Source of the DNA: Tanytarsus gracilentus
Taxonomy: Eukaryota; Arthropoda; Insecta; Diptera; Chironomidae
Length of the DNA: 64,000 nucleotides
Direction of reading: 5' to 3'
Assembly: GCA_038502055.1 (NCBI GenBank)
Contig: JAXRKN010000011.1
Span: 1 to 64,000, forward strand
The notes below the pieces were generated by a model that saw nothing but the letters and a program-made list of their open reading frames with translations, was not told the DNA's origin and did not search any database. Made by a program: the position numbers and the translations under genes. Shown piece after piece: positions 45,133 through 57,152 of the stretch (its first letter is position 1; each line of letters opens with the position of its first letter).

Positions 45133-48100
45133 ATGGACGCAGATTTGACGAAACTTAAGGTGACGGAACTGAGAGCGGAATTGCAAGCTCGCGGTTTAGA
45201 CACAAAAGGTGAGCATAATTGAGATTGTTTGCCATTGAGCATTTCTAAAAGTTTCTATTGCATTTTTCGCCTCTTAAAGGAGTAAAGGCACAGCTAATAG
45301 ACCGTTTAAAGGAGGCATTGGATCAAGAGCAACAAGAATCAGGTATGAATGGCGACGAAATGAGATTATAAGCGCGCATAGTAAAAAGTGAAAATTTCTG
45401 CGAAAAATACAACAACAAAATTCCGGAAAGAGAAGTTCCAGGCAGTGCTATTTGACTTCAGCACTTTAAAGTGTTTACGATGGAAATTTCTAGATTCTCT
45501 TATGAAATTCTCTTTTTATTTAATTCTTATTCTTTTCAAACAAGATTTAACGAGATTTAAAGTGATTATAACTCAAATTTTGTAATTTTTTCTAAAGCCG
45601 GTCGAGTCCATTGACCTCAATTTGGCAGCGTGCTGAAGTTGTTTGTGTATATTTTGATTCTCTCTCGCGCTAAATTTTGGAATTCTTCTTCATAGGTTTA
45701 ACATCATCTGTTCCCGCTACAGAAGTTGAGCAACCAGCAGCAGCAGCAGAGCCACCCGAAACACCTCGATTAAGGAGAAGTTCACGATCGCGTACACGAT
45801 CTCCGGAATCAGTTGCAACAAAACAGGTGCGTAGTACACATTGTTATTGAGTGTTACGTAAAGTAATGTGATTTTTTCCTTTAGGTACAGCAAGAAACAC
45901 CTTTGGCAGCCGTAAGCGAGGAGCCAGAGGAATCTGCACAATCGAGTGCAGCACAAAAAGATACTGAAATGTATGAGAAGATTATCGACGAAATGGATGT
46001 CGATCAGAGTCAACCGCACGAGGAACTCGATGAGGATGCATTGCTCGCCGATAATGAGCAGCCACAAGAGTCGTCGCAACCAGCAGAAGAAGAATCGACA
46101 AATGGTCAAGAGCAATCGGCGAGCACTGAAAATAGTGAACAAACGGAGGCAATGGAGACGAGTGAGGAAAAGCCAGCTGAAAGTGGTGGAGAAGAAAATC
46201 GTGGAGTCAAAAGACGTGCTGAGTCACCTGCCAAGGAGACATCGCCTAAGAAAAGACAGCGACTTCCGCCTCCCAACTGCGATGATTTCGTCAATGACGA
46301 AGATGAACCAGAACTCGATGAGAATGTCCTTCAATTGTCTTGGTGTAAGTACTCAACTCATATTTCTAATCCATTTCATGACATTAATTTAAAATCATTT
46401 AAGTCGATTCCGATCTCAACTTGAAAATCGATCGCCAGAACTTCTGCTCGGCTCAATCACTCTACGACACTGGATTAGCGCTCGTTTGGGCTGGAGCTCG
46501 TGCCAACTATGGCGCTATTGCTAATGGCAAATATTTCTACGAAGTTCAACTCGTGCTCTTTAACAACAAAATAAGCTATCCGAATGAGAAAAATCTCCAT
46601 GAAATTCGCTGCGGATGGTCAACATCGAATTCACCCCTTCAATTGGGCGAAAGTGAGAACTCATTTGCTCTCGATTCGTCAGGCAAGAAGTGCAGTAACT
46701 CGGAATTTACTGATTATACGACTACAAGACTCTCGCAGAATGACGTCATTGGTGTTCACTTGGAATTGACTGATGAAAAGTGTTCGATTGCATTCACTGT
46801 TAATGGAAAAGATTGCGGCATTGCATTTGAGTTCGAGAAAAGTTCATTGGACGGTCAGGCACTTTTCCCTCACATTTCAACCAAAAATGTCGAATATAAA
46901 GTGAATTTCGGAGCGAGCGATAGTCTCTGGACAGCAAGACGCAATGGTCACAAGGAACAAGAGTTGAAAAAACGTCGCAATGAGTTGGAACGCAAAAAGA
47001 AGGAGGTGACAAAAAAGCGTGAAGAAAAAGCTGAAAAGTTAAAGAAGGAAGCTGAGGCTGCGGCGGCTGCAAAAGCAAATGCAGAGACTTCAGGTGAAAG
47101 TTCAGAACAACAACCGGCAGAAGTAAAAGAGACGGAAGAAGAAAAACCAGCTGAGATTAAAGAGGCAGAAGAAGAAAAACCAGCTGAGGCAATGCAAGAG
47201 GAAGAAAAACCAGCTGAGACAAAACAAGATGAAGAAAAACCAGCTGAGAGTGTTGAGGAACCAGAAGTTGTTCTTCCCGATGACATTACAGAGGATGAAA
47301 TTGATCAAGATACGCCGCACGAAAATATGTTGTCTGGCTACACTTACATTGGTAAAATTCCAGTTGATCAACTCACAAAAGGTCCACGTCGTCCCGATAA
47401 TCGAACTGATTGTGAAGTAATTATGATGATTGGCTTGCCGGGTGCTGGAAAAAGTCATTGGGCTTTGCAGCGTGCTAAGGAGCATCCAGAGAAGCGCTAT
47501 ACATTGTTGGGCACAAAGTACTTGCTTGAGCGTATGAGAATCGCCGGTCAGCCACGCAAACCAAATACAGGTCCCGGTAGATGGGAGAAACTCATTGAGC
47601 TATGCAATCGTGGTCTCTTGACACTCAACGAGATTGCATGTAAGCGTCGTCGCAACTATATTCTCGATCAGCCTCACGTCTACATCAGCGATCAGCGTCG
47701 CAAGATGCGTGTCTACGGTGATTTCAAGAGAATTGCTTGCATTGTTGTTCCAAAAGAGGAAGACTTGAAAATTCGCATTAAGCAAAGACTCGAGACTGAA
47801 GGAAAAGATATTCCAGAGGCAGCCGTCAATGAGATGCGTGCTAATATCACACTGCCCGAGTTAGAATATTTATGGTTCAATGAGATTCTCTACTCTGATC
47901 TCGAAAAGGAAGTTGCCGGTGAGGAAGTTTCGAAAGAAAATGAACGCGGTAAGAGAGCACTGAATCAACGCAATCGCCAGGGTAACTTCAATAGACCAGG
48001 CTTCAATAATCGCGGTGGCGGCGGTGGACAGAGATGGGGACCGCCAGGTGGAAATCAGCAACAGTTCAGAAGAAATAATTGGGGACCGCCTACTCAAAAT

Positions 48101-48818
48101 CGTCCAGTTCAAGGAGGCAATAACAACTGGAATCGCGGTGGAAATAATTGGAACAATTCAAATAACTGGAACCGTCCAGCAAGAGGTGGCTATGGAGGTA
48201 AAGTATTAATTATTTATTTTAGCATTTTTATTAATTTTTAAATCATTATTAGGAGCTCCACCCCCCAGACCCGGCGGCGGCAGTGGTCAGGTTCAACAAA
48301 ATCAGAAACGACCAAATCAGCAAAATAACCAACAGGTACGTAATTTCCGTCAAGGAGGATCTGGTGGAAATCAAAGCAGAGGAAATCAGAACAACGCGGG
48401 TGGACAGAAGAAATTCGGAGGCAAAAATTGGAACCAGCAAGGAGGCGGTTGGGGCAATAACTGGAGTGGAAGCAGCGGAGGAAATAATTACAGCGGGCAA
48501 GGTAAATTAATGAAATTATTAAGCTTTAAAAAATTTCTAACTTTTAATTTAAAAGGCTGGAACAATCAATGGAATCAAAACCAATACGGAGGAAGCAATT
48601 CATCCGACAACTCCGGAGATACGAATCAGCAGTGGATGGCTTACTATCAGGTAATAATAAAACTATTTTATGTTAAAATTTATTCTTAATTATTATTTTT
48701 TAATCAGCAACAAACACAGAACCAGAGCTGGTTCAGCAACGATGGAAACTACGGCGGATCATACGGAGGAGCATTTTCATCAAACAGCAATTATGATGGT
48801 AGTCAGTCTAAGCAATAA
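45133..48818 (+). CDS. hnRNP U-like protein (SAP-SPRY-P-loop-RGG), HNRNPUL1 type
   Basis: Eight exons: 45133-45208, 45280-45342, 45696-45826, 45885-46344, 46404-48197, 48253-48501, 48556-48650, 48708-48818; 992 aa in frame. Domains: SAP DNA-binding domain (1-45, LTKLKVTELRAELQARGLD); acidic Ser/Glu/Gln-rich linker; SPRY (about 245-430, starting LSWFDSDLNLKIDRQNF across an intron); Lys/Glu coiled stretch with four EEKPAE repeats; a polynucleotide-kinase-like P-loop domain with GLPGAGKS at 587-594; and an Asn/Gln/Gly-rich RGG tail from about 770. hnRNP U proteins bind scaffold DNA and nuclear RNA and act in transcription, splicing and DNA repair in the nucleus. The domain order is diagnostic; the choice of HNRNPUL1 over HNRNPU is by overall resemblance. 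The low-complexity tail would favour condensate formation. Confidence 0.92.
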
Positions 48819-49854
48819 TGAGAAGCGTTGAGAGTGGACTAAACTAAACTAATAATGATTATAAAAATAATAATAATGGTTACACGTAAGGCAGTTTTGA
48901 AGGATTAAAATATGTAAAAATTCGACACACACTCACGCATTACTATGAAGATGACGACAGGAAAAAAAAGAATAATATTACAAAACACACATCCCAAAAT
49001 TTAATAGTTATATTAAAGAAATAGCAAAACAAACCCCTAAGTAGATGATATACAGCACATGAGACGAAAATCCGTTAAAATTTAAACTTTTTGCTCTATT
49101 TGATAGGTAAAATTAAAAGATTTTAGATTCATAAATGAATAACTCGCAGAAAGATGAATTACAAAAATAATATTGTAAAGTAACTTAATCTGCAAAAAAA
49201 GTTAACTAGAATTAAAGACGTGAATTTTCGATTTCTTGTAATAAAATTTAAGTTTAGTACAAATTTATTTGTTTCTTAAATACGAAGAGATAAAAGTCCT
49301 TGAAATTCTTTTTATAAAAATGGCAAAAGACGAGTTCTGAACTTTATAATTTATTTAAATTTGTTTGAAATGCGCGAGTAGATTTTGTAGAGCTTTATAA
49401 AGCTTTAAAGCTTTTCTTAATGTACTTCTCTATCACTTATATGATCATGTTAATTTTTTTTATAATTTTTCAAACCCTATAAAATGAGGCAATTTTAATT
49501 TTGTTATCTTAAAACCTTTTTTTTTCTCTATTAAATTAGGCATAAAATAATTAGCATTAAAACTCACATGAACACGCAGATTCGATCTTAAATTTCAATT
49601 TAGTGCATGGCAATGCTCGAGAAATTTATTTGACTCTAATTCACGGTTTTCTCTTTTCATATATAAAAGATAACATAGCACTAATATCGTAGAAGATAAA
49701 TTTGATTAAAATTACGTCATATATATTGAACTGTAATGATAAGAATTGCAAAATAATAATAAATAAAATTTGATGATGCTGAAGAAAAATTAAAAAATGC
49801 AGCATTTTATATTTGGTCTAGATTTCAGTAACTAAACAGTTATAAGCATTTAAT
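48819..49854. other. Convergent 3' UTR region
   Basis: The interval between the stops of the hnRNP U-like gene (plus) and the Shutdown-like gene (minus) is AT-rich, with several aataaa/attaaa signals (for example near 49759). No further gene is seen. Confidence 0.6.
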
Positions 49855-51052
49855 TTAAATTGTTGAGAGATAATCAAAAACTTTAGCGTCTGCATTGAAC
49901 TGTTTCACTAAAGAATTGTACTCAATTTGATTTTTTTGCATATCTTTGAGGTTATTCAAGCATTTTACAATGCTCTCATTATCAGGTGCGATCTTCAAGG
50001 CCTTTTGCAAGTATTTCTCGGCATTTTTCAAATCATTCAGCATCAACTTCGCTTTTCCCTTCGTGTACAGTGCTTTCGAATTATTGTCGATATTTGTTAG
50101 ACGTTCCAGTTCTTTCATTGCTAAACAGCTCTTTTGCGGTTTATTAATCTTGTTGTAGCAAATTGCGAGATTTGAGTAGGTCGTGATGAGTAGCTCTTTA
50201 GCTTCGAGCTCCTGTTCAGAATTAGCAAGGCGAAGATTCTCCAGCATTCGAGTTGTTTTGTCATAACTCATTATAGCTGTTTGAATTTTATTGCCTTTGT
50301 AAGCAACTTTCGCTTTATAATGAAGTCTGGTAACATCTCTGATTGTGACAACAAAGACATCAGGCTGTGGCTTGATTTCGTTATCAAATTTATCAAAAAT
50401 TTTAGAAACTTGAAGGCGAGCAAAGATGTCGGCACCAGCTGGGATCTTCGGCTCCATTCCAATTACTCCATACATCAGCTCATGTGAGATCCAAAAGTAT
50501 GACACTTCTTTGTACTCCATAGATTCGATCGCAAAATGTAGACCTGGAAGCGTTCCAACACCCGCTTTTTCATCAATTACTCCAAATTTCTTAGTGAGCT
50601 TGTTACTATCGAATGGATCATTTAAATTCTCAAGATACAGCTCATATTCGTACTTAATCTTATACTCTTCTGTGCTGACCTTAACTCCATAACCTTCCTT
50701 AAGAATTTGCTTATAGAGACGCGGCGTGATTTGAGTCATGTTGTTGTCACGGTACTGAATAAATGAATTAAGGCATGGATTGGCATTGAGATTAACTGGA
50801 GTTTCATCATCGCTTTCTTCAAATTCATCATCCATTGGCATTTGAACAATTTGCGATTGTTTCACCCTGAAAAGAGTTAATTAAATTTATTTTGAAATTT
50901 CCGAATGGATCTTTGAAGCAAAATAATTTAAGTTATTTTTTGAACATGATTATGAAGATCTGCGATTTGAATTCATGATTTTTAGATTTATCAAACACTT
51001 GTTTGTTAACTTACGAGCTTATAGACGAGATTCCGTCGTTATATTCGGCCAT
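49855..51052 (-). CDS. shu: Shutdown/FKBP6-like protein: degenerate FKBP domain plus TPRs
   Basis: Two exons on the minus strand: 51052-51015 (MAEYNDGISSIS..) and 50866-49855, 349 aa. About residues 58-175 form an FKBP-type PPIase fold (KQILKEGYG, DPFDSNKL, PGLHFAIESM, SHELMYGVIGM, KIPAGADIFARL). About 195-325 form TPR repeats (for example NLAICYNKINKPQKS and ALYTKGKAKLMLNDL). In active FKBPs the VI-x-GW motif lines the pocket; here it is TLPGL, so the tryptophan is lost and catalysis is unlikely. FKBP6/Shutdown are such degenerate FKBP-TPR co-chaperones that work with Hsp90 in loading piRNAs into PIWI proteins in the germ line. The assignment to shu rather than another FKBP-TPR is inferred. 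The gene is divergent from ATPsynF with 199 bp between start codons. Confidence 0.75.
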
Positions 51053-51251
51053 AATTAAATTTAAATGCCTTTGTATTTCACAACCTTTAAAAATTCTCAA
51101 GATATGTTTTTGTAACGTATTTTTTTTCAAAATTATTCAAGACACAAATGGTTTAGATGATTGCTAATTTCAACTTCGCGTAGTTTTAGCAGGGAATTTT
51201 TCTTCGGCTCGAAATTTGAGGAGGATTGAAATTCGAGAAAAATCGTAGAAA
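51053..51251. promoter_or_regulatory. Candidate bidirectional promoter between shu-like gene and ATPsynF
   Basis: Start codons of the two divergent genes are 199 bp apart, so both 5' UTRs and core promoters must fit here or overlap. No clear TATA box or Initiator could be pinned down. Confidence 0.6.
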
Positions 51252-51788
51252 ATGGGATTTGGAGATTATCCAGCGGAATATAATCCGAAAGTTCATGGAG
51301 TCTATGATCCAGCACGCTTCTATGGCAAAGGTAAGTCGTCGAAATTAACATAAATTTTAAAAATCTTAATTTTTCGGTGCAGATTATTATGCAATAAGTT
51401 TTGATCAAAATTTCTCATTAATTTCTCGATTTAAGCTTTAATGACTCTCTTTATCATCTTTTTTAGCTGACACTCCATTGAGTCAAGTAAAACTTAATGA
51501 ATTGTCTCAATGGTTTGGACGTCGTAACAAGAGTCCAAGTGCTTTTGCTGGAGCATGCTCTCGTGCTTGGTGGAGATGGCAACACAAGTATATGCAGCCG
51601 AAGAGAAGCACAATGGCTCCCTATTTTCAACTCGTCGTCGGTTCAATGATCTTCTTCTATGCTATCAACTACGGAAAGATCAGTAAGTTTCACACCTGGA
51701 TCTCGCTTTAAATACATAAAACAACCTGACGGATTATTCTTCTTTTCATCTTTTTTCAGAGCATCACAGAAACTACAAGTATCACTAA
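51252..51788 (+). CDS. ATPsynF: Mitochondrial ATP synthase subunit f
   Basis: Three exons: 51252-51330, 51467-51682 and 51760-51788, 107 aa. The opening MGFGDYPAEYNPKVHG, the middle AWWRWQHKY block and the end KHHRNYKYH are characteristic of insect ATP synthase subunit f. Subunit f belongs to the Fo membrane sector of complex V in the inner mitochondrial membrane and helps complex dimerisation. A single membrane helix (about FQLVVGSMIFFYAINY, residues 80-95) follows the basic RWQHKY stretch. Length equals the insect orthologue. The last exon encodes only nine residues, all conserved, which supports the splice model. Confidence 0.95.
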
Positions 51789-53025
51789 GAAATTCAATAA
51801 TTCCTTTCAACATCTTCGCGATGCTCCAAAAAACATCCAGCAGCATAAATTAAATTTGTCGTGTGTGAGAAATAAAATTTTGTTTCCGCTTTAAAAAAGA
51901 GGAGAAAAATAGAGAAGATAATAAAAATCCAGTAAAATTTCGAAAAAGAATCAATTTTAATTATTTACTCATTATCGGAAAATCTTTTCACTCTTATTTC
52001 TGGTATGGAAAATTAATTTCTACTTCATCGATTTGTCGAGCTTAATGCCTTATTATCATGGAAAATATTAACAAAAAATCTGTCGCATTTGATTAATGGC
52101 GAGTTGGTGAAGAGGCTAATTATGTCGAAAATTATACAATTGAACAAATATTAAGGCTATCTCCCCTCTCATAACGTTGAATTATTAATTTGAGTGTCGC
52201 ACCGAATGGTTAATGGGTCAAATGGGTTAAGATTTGTTTTGGACAAACATCATAGGCATAAGCGATATGTTTGTTATGTACATTAATGAGAGGGTGGTGA
52301 GGGTGATAAATGGAAAAACGTGACCACGTGGTTGAAGGGTCTTTATTAAAAGAGAATTTCTAAAACATTTTTTAAAAGAAATCCAAAAACTATAAAAACT
52401 TTTTAATTGACACAAGTCTAAATATATCATATATTTATAAAAATCGATTAAATTGAATCACTAATAATAATAATTTAATAAAATTTCCTTCGCAATCATC
52501 GAACCATCAATATGCCACCCGCTATTACGCATATCATGAGAATGAATCACAAGTTATTGTTTTAATAATTGCAGCTATAAAAACTTCAAAACACCGCTCT
52601 TTTGCTGTTGAATGTTTGTAATTTTTCATTACGATATTTAATTATGGGAAAATTGCAGGTGTTTGCTTTCATAGGTAAAGGGAAAATTTTCTTGATGAAT
52701 TTTCATTTCATTTTCAAGTGATTTTTTAATATTAAAACAGATTGAGCAATTGCAATTTTGCATGATTAGTTGCACCTTAATTGAATGCAAGTGAAGACAC
52801 GTGCGTGCACATAATTTTTAAATTTCACTTCCTGAAATGAAATGCTGCTCATCGATGATTTCTTTCAAAGAAATCCTTCAACTTTATTTTCTCGCAAAAT
52901 CTAATCGACCTTGACCAAGTGATGTTGTCAAATCATTTCCATTTTAATTACACTCTTGATCTTGTCGAAATCATTTCAGTGAATATAGTCTCAAAATAGA
53001 TATCGCGGAACTAAGACGTCTTGAT
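51789..53025. other. Intergenic
   Basis: AT-rich spacer between ATPsynF and the cuticle protein gene. A polyadenylation signal (aataaa, near 51870) follows ATPsynF. The minus-strand frame 52227-52430 lacks support. Confidence 0.55.
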
Positions 53026-53666
53026 ATGTTGAAAAGAATTTTAATATTTTTCTGTGGAATTTTTCTGGCCGTTGGAGTTCCGTTAATTAAGGAAAGGAAT
53101 GAGGATGTCGAAGTTCTAAAATCAACTGAGCATAGATACAGTGATTTTTATGCTTTTCAGTGAGTTTAAATATTTTATTTAAAAAAATTCTTAAATTTCA
53201 ATGTGCTTGACTTTTTACTTTCAGATATTCATTAAGTGATGGTCAGCATCGACAGGAGGTAATTACCTTTGATGAAGATGATAAGAATGGAATTTCTGTT
53301 CGCGGTGAGTAATATCTCAAATTAATAATTTTATTAACTAAATTTTAAACTTTGCCAAAAGGCTCTTACAACCTTCTCCTCGAAGATGGTAGCGCTCAAA
53401 CAATTTTCTACGTGTCAGATACAAGTGGACATAGAATTTCAATAGGTCAACCTTTTACAGAATCAGAGATAACACAGAAACCCATTATAGCTGTTAGAAG
53501 AGCTCCAAAACGACAAAAACTTGAAACCGAAAGAAATTTAAAGCAAGAAAAAATCGAAGATCGCACGGAAAAATTTATTAACGACGAGGATGATTTTATT
53601 GAGAGTGAAGTGACGACTCAAAAGTTTCTTAAACTGGCCGATAAAGGAAGTCGAAGAAAATTGTGA
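53026..53666 (+). CDS. Divergent RR-type cuticular protein (chitin_bind_4)
   Basis: Three exons: 53026-53159, 53225-53304 and 53362-53666, 172 aa. Residues 1-18 are a signal peptide (MLKRILIFFCGIFLAVGV). The Rebers-Riddiford region runs about 38-102: FQYSLSDGQHRQE, then GSYNLLLEDGSAQTIFYVSD, then GHRISIG, a match to the extended RR consensus with G-x-Y-x-x-x-x-x-D-G and the YVSD core. It should bind chitin in secreted cuticle. The tail (about 110-172) is unusually charged (Lys/Glu/Asp) for a cuticle protein and ends SRRKL. The intron right after the signal-peptide exon is usual for this family, although this first exon is longer than most. Class is closer to RR-1 than RR-2. Confidence 0.8.
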
Positions 53667-55598
53667 ATAATTAAAATTTGTTAATTATTTTTCGAAGGTT
53701 AAAAAACTAGTTTGATTTTTTTTTATTTAAAATGATGCTTTAAATTTGAAATATATAATGATAATGAGTGAATAAAATTTTTAAGGATTTTTCTATTTTT
53801 TTAAATTCTTAAAAAGTTCTAAGAAATGAAGAATTTTCAATTGAAATCTAGAAGTTTTTTATAAAATCAAAAAAAAATATTTTTACCAAATGTTCCCGAA
53901 TTATTTTTACCTCATAAAAAACTTTTTTTGTTCCTAAATAGTGTACATAAATCCTAATGGTAATAATGATGAAACTTGTTTTTATGACAACAACAATTTC
54001 ACATGAATGCCTTAGGATTTTCCCATATATGAAGTCTTTTTTTATGCTCACCGTGAACGCAATCAGAAATCATATTTTACATTTTTTATTCATAACATAT
54101 TTCAAATTATTGCCTTTGCCTTACACTCGAATATTGTGCACGACATTAGCATTAATTTTATTTTTAGAGCAAAAATATGGGAGTTAGAGTAAATGTGAAC
54201 AAATTAAGGAAATGTCCTTTTTATGTTTGTTTGCTTTAGAAAATTGTTACTTTTGATATTTCAACATTTTTTGAGTTTTTAAAAAAATTTGTTTCATTTT
54301 CAAAACTGTTCCGAAAATTGCGTTAAATCCACCTCAGTTTTTATAGATTTTTTTACAACGCTAAAGAAAATTTCTTCACAACTCACATAATTCTTACCGG
54401 TGTATGCATGTGTGGTCGCTGTGATTACGATGGGAATTTTAACATTTGGCATCCTCGTGTCCTCGCCTACCTCATATTTAGATTTCATTGATCCATTCTC
54501 TAGTAATTGTTTGTGTCGCATTTTCTGTAAACAACACTCGAGAGTGCTATTCGATAATGTTCAATTTTACTTCTCGCCACTATAGAAAAAAGGGGTAAAA
54601 CCGCAGAGATCAAATCGCCTCATTTCAACCCCATTTAACCTCTCTCACACACCAGAAGTGATTTGCATGCGATCATCAATAATTAATTGTGTCTTAATTG
54701 GTACATTGTGACGTGTAATTTGGAGAAATTTTAATTGATGGGATGAAAATAATTTAAGAATTGTTCAACTTTAAGTTTTTTGTTAAAATAAAAACTTAAA
54801 AAATTTTAAAATTTTTTCTAATGTTTTAAAGAGAATCAAAATTTTTAAGGGTGGAGTTTCGCTTTGATTTCATAATCGCGCAAAACAAAAATTGCATTAC
54901 AGCACATAGTGGCGGGGAAAACTTTAGTAATTGGTTCCTTCCGAGTGTATACACAACAATCGTGACACGCTATCATTACACGTCGTTGAATATGTGTTCT
55001 GTAAAAAACTTTGTACACACACAAGAAGGCAATGGTAACATCACACAAAATTTATATAACAATTATTTATCCTACTGATTGTCCTTTCGCATGTATCGCC
55101 CGACACGGCTTTTGTGCTGTTATGAGAAAATCAAACGTTGTCATTGGTTGACTTTATGAAGCAACTATACACACACACGAATCATGCTTGGGGTTTGTTT
55201 GTTGGGTGAGATTTGAGAAAATGGGGACTAGCAATGGATTGCCTTGAAAATAAAATCAAAAAAAGTTGTAATGCAAGGGTTGAAAGATTCAAAGTTATTT
55301 TTAATTTTAATTTAAATTATATATTTTGAAAAAATCTATTAAAATGTTAGATATTAAAATTTCTCATGACAAGTTTCTAACCCTTGGTCATCCAACAACA
55401 AATATCAAACTGTTGTTGTCGTTGTTACATACGATTTTGATATGCTTATGAAAAATAGAAAATGTCTATTGGAAGGAGTCGTCGAAAGGGAGTAAAAATA
55501 ACAAAACACACACACGCTCTTTTAATAACTTGAACTTTTGATCGACTTTTGTCAGTCAATTGTCGATCTTTCGTGTATTAAGTTGTGAATTGGAAAAA
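53667..55598. other. Intergenic region
   Basis: AT-rich, with no supported exon. Short frames around 53957-54187, 54400-54585 and 54851-55078 show no family resemblance. Short AC-rich microsatellites occur near 55170 and 55507. The final 100 bp probably hold the leader of the bZIP gene. Confidence 0.5.
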
Positions 55599-56774
55599 AT
55601 GTTGTTTGGTGAAAAAATTGGGAAAAGTGACAGTGAAAATTCATCTAAACGGATTAGTAGCCAGATGGATCAATTTCCATTTTCAGCGCTGCATTTTTTG
55701 AGGAATCGATTAATGCCATCAGGTAAAAATCCGAAGAAAAAAATATTTGTTGGAAAAAAATTAAATTAAATTAAAAAAAGAGTTCTTCAATTTAAATCAG
55801 TTCATAAAAGAAAGTTCTTGAAATTGTTAATCAAAGTCATATATGACTCAGAAACACGGGAGGATCATCATTTAAAATTGAAGACGGAGAAATTGAGATT
55901 CGAACCTTCATTATAAGAAATGTTCGTGATAACAATTTATTCTCGTATTAAAAATTAAACTTGAAATGTTTTAATTAAATATATTAAAGAAAAAAATTCT
56001 TAACGTGCTGGTTTATTAAATTCTGTGAAAAAAATTAAACAAAAGTTCTTTACTATAATCAGCACTTTACAATTACACTTTTTGAAATTAGTAATCAAAG
56101 TCAATTGACTCAGATAAGATTTAATATAATTTAAAATTGAAGACTAAAGTGAAGAATCGCAAAAAAATTATTCTAAAAATAATTAATTTCGTGTTTTTAA
56201 TCATTCTCAAAAAAGATATTTCACAATGCTACAACCTCCCTTCACCCGGATCATTTCCACAAAATCAATCTTTACCGCCCCTCGATACCATTCTCCCACT
56301 TTCAAAACTCACTCAAGTGCAATCGAAATCAACCATTGAGTCACCTGAATACTCACCGTCAATATCTGTAGAATCATCGAGCCTCAGTCCGCCTTCAATG
56401 GGATCGTCATCATTAATGATGGGCAATCCGTTTTGTAATCCTTTCGCGAGAAGACCGCGTGGTGAAAAAAGACCAATTCCAGAGGAGCAAAAGGATGAAA
56501 AATATTTCGAGCGAAGAAGAAGAAATAATGAAGCTGCGAAAAAGTCGAGGGATGCTAGAAAAATGAGAGAAGACCGAGTGAGTGACAACATTTGTTTTGA
56601 GAACGTTAATTGGATAAATATTTTTCACAGATTGCCCTTCGAGCTGCACTTCTCGAACAAGAAAACAGCATTTTGAGGGCACAAACTTTAGCGTTAAGGG
56701 AAGAAGTTTGCACATTAAGGCAAATTTTATGCAATCGTTCAATGACAACAGCTACAAGTGTTTCGCAATCTTAA
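55599..56774 (+). CDS. bZIP transcription factor of the PAR/C-EBP group, giant-like
   Basis: Three exons: 55599-55722, 56216-56577 and 56631-56774, 209 aa. The basic region is EKYFERRRRNNEAAKKSRDA (about 138-157), followed by RKMREDR|IALRAA with an intron inside the bZIP, then a leucine zipper (LLEQENSILRAQ, LALREEVCTLRQIL) ending at the C-terminus. The NNxAAKxSRDAR signature belongs to PAR bZIPs (Pdp1/HLF), giant, CG7786 and NFIL3/vrille. The C-terminal position of the zipper and Ser/Pro-rich N-terminal part resemble giant, a gap-gene repressor, but the protein is short for giant. It should dimerise and bind TTAYGTAA-like sites in the nucleus. Exon 2's acceptor (ctcaaaaaag) is weak, so the join to exon 1 is less certain than the bZIP itself. 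Confidence 0.75.
55815..56147. repeat. Duplicated intronic segment with TGACTCA sites
   Basis: Within the first bZIP intron, 55818-55884 and 56083-56145 share ttgaaatt.gtaatcaaagtca, then tgactcag, then tttaaaattgaagac. Each copy holds one TGACTCA, the AP-1/CNC-type bZIP site. The copies differ by small indels. Confidence 0.65.
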
Positions 56775-57152
56775 AAAAAAATTAAATAGTTTTAAAAGAA
56801 CTGTACAATTTAAAAAGTGTTAAATTTAAGAACTATTACAGTTCCAAAGCTACATTGTCATTACCTGAAAAAATTAAATCTTAAAATTTCATTGACAGAA
56901 AAATATTTAAAAGTTGCTAAAGTGAAAATTGCAAATTTATTTTTTAATTATCAAATTTATCGTTATGCCATTAATTGCTGTAAATATTAATTTTAAGTCA
57001 TTTATATTTATCAATATATCAATCGTTTATATTTTTTTTTGACAAACCACATATTTTAACTTTTTATTGTAAACTCTTTGAAAATAAAATTTTTAAACTA
57101 ATTTTAAGTGCTTTAAAAAATTGTGACATGTGAAAAATTGACTAGAAAAAAA
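56775..57152. other. Convergent 3' UTR region
   Basis: This spacer lies between the stops of the bZIP gene (plus) and the WDR60-like gene (minus). It is very AT-rich, with an aataaa-type signal near 57083. No gene is seen. Confidence 0.6.

Noticed and set aside
45717..47485. Several minus-strand frames (45717-46142, 46948-47286, 47102-47485)
   Set aside because: Antisense shadows of the Glu/Ser-rich exons of the hnRNP U-like gene.
55886..55900. tRNA B-box-like sequence (ggttcgaatct on the minus strand)
   Set aside because: The flanks do not form a T-stem, and no A box, anticodon arm or acceptor stem fits.
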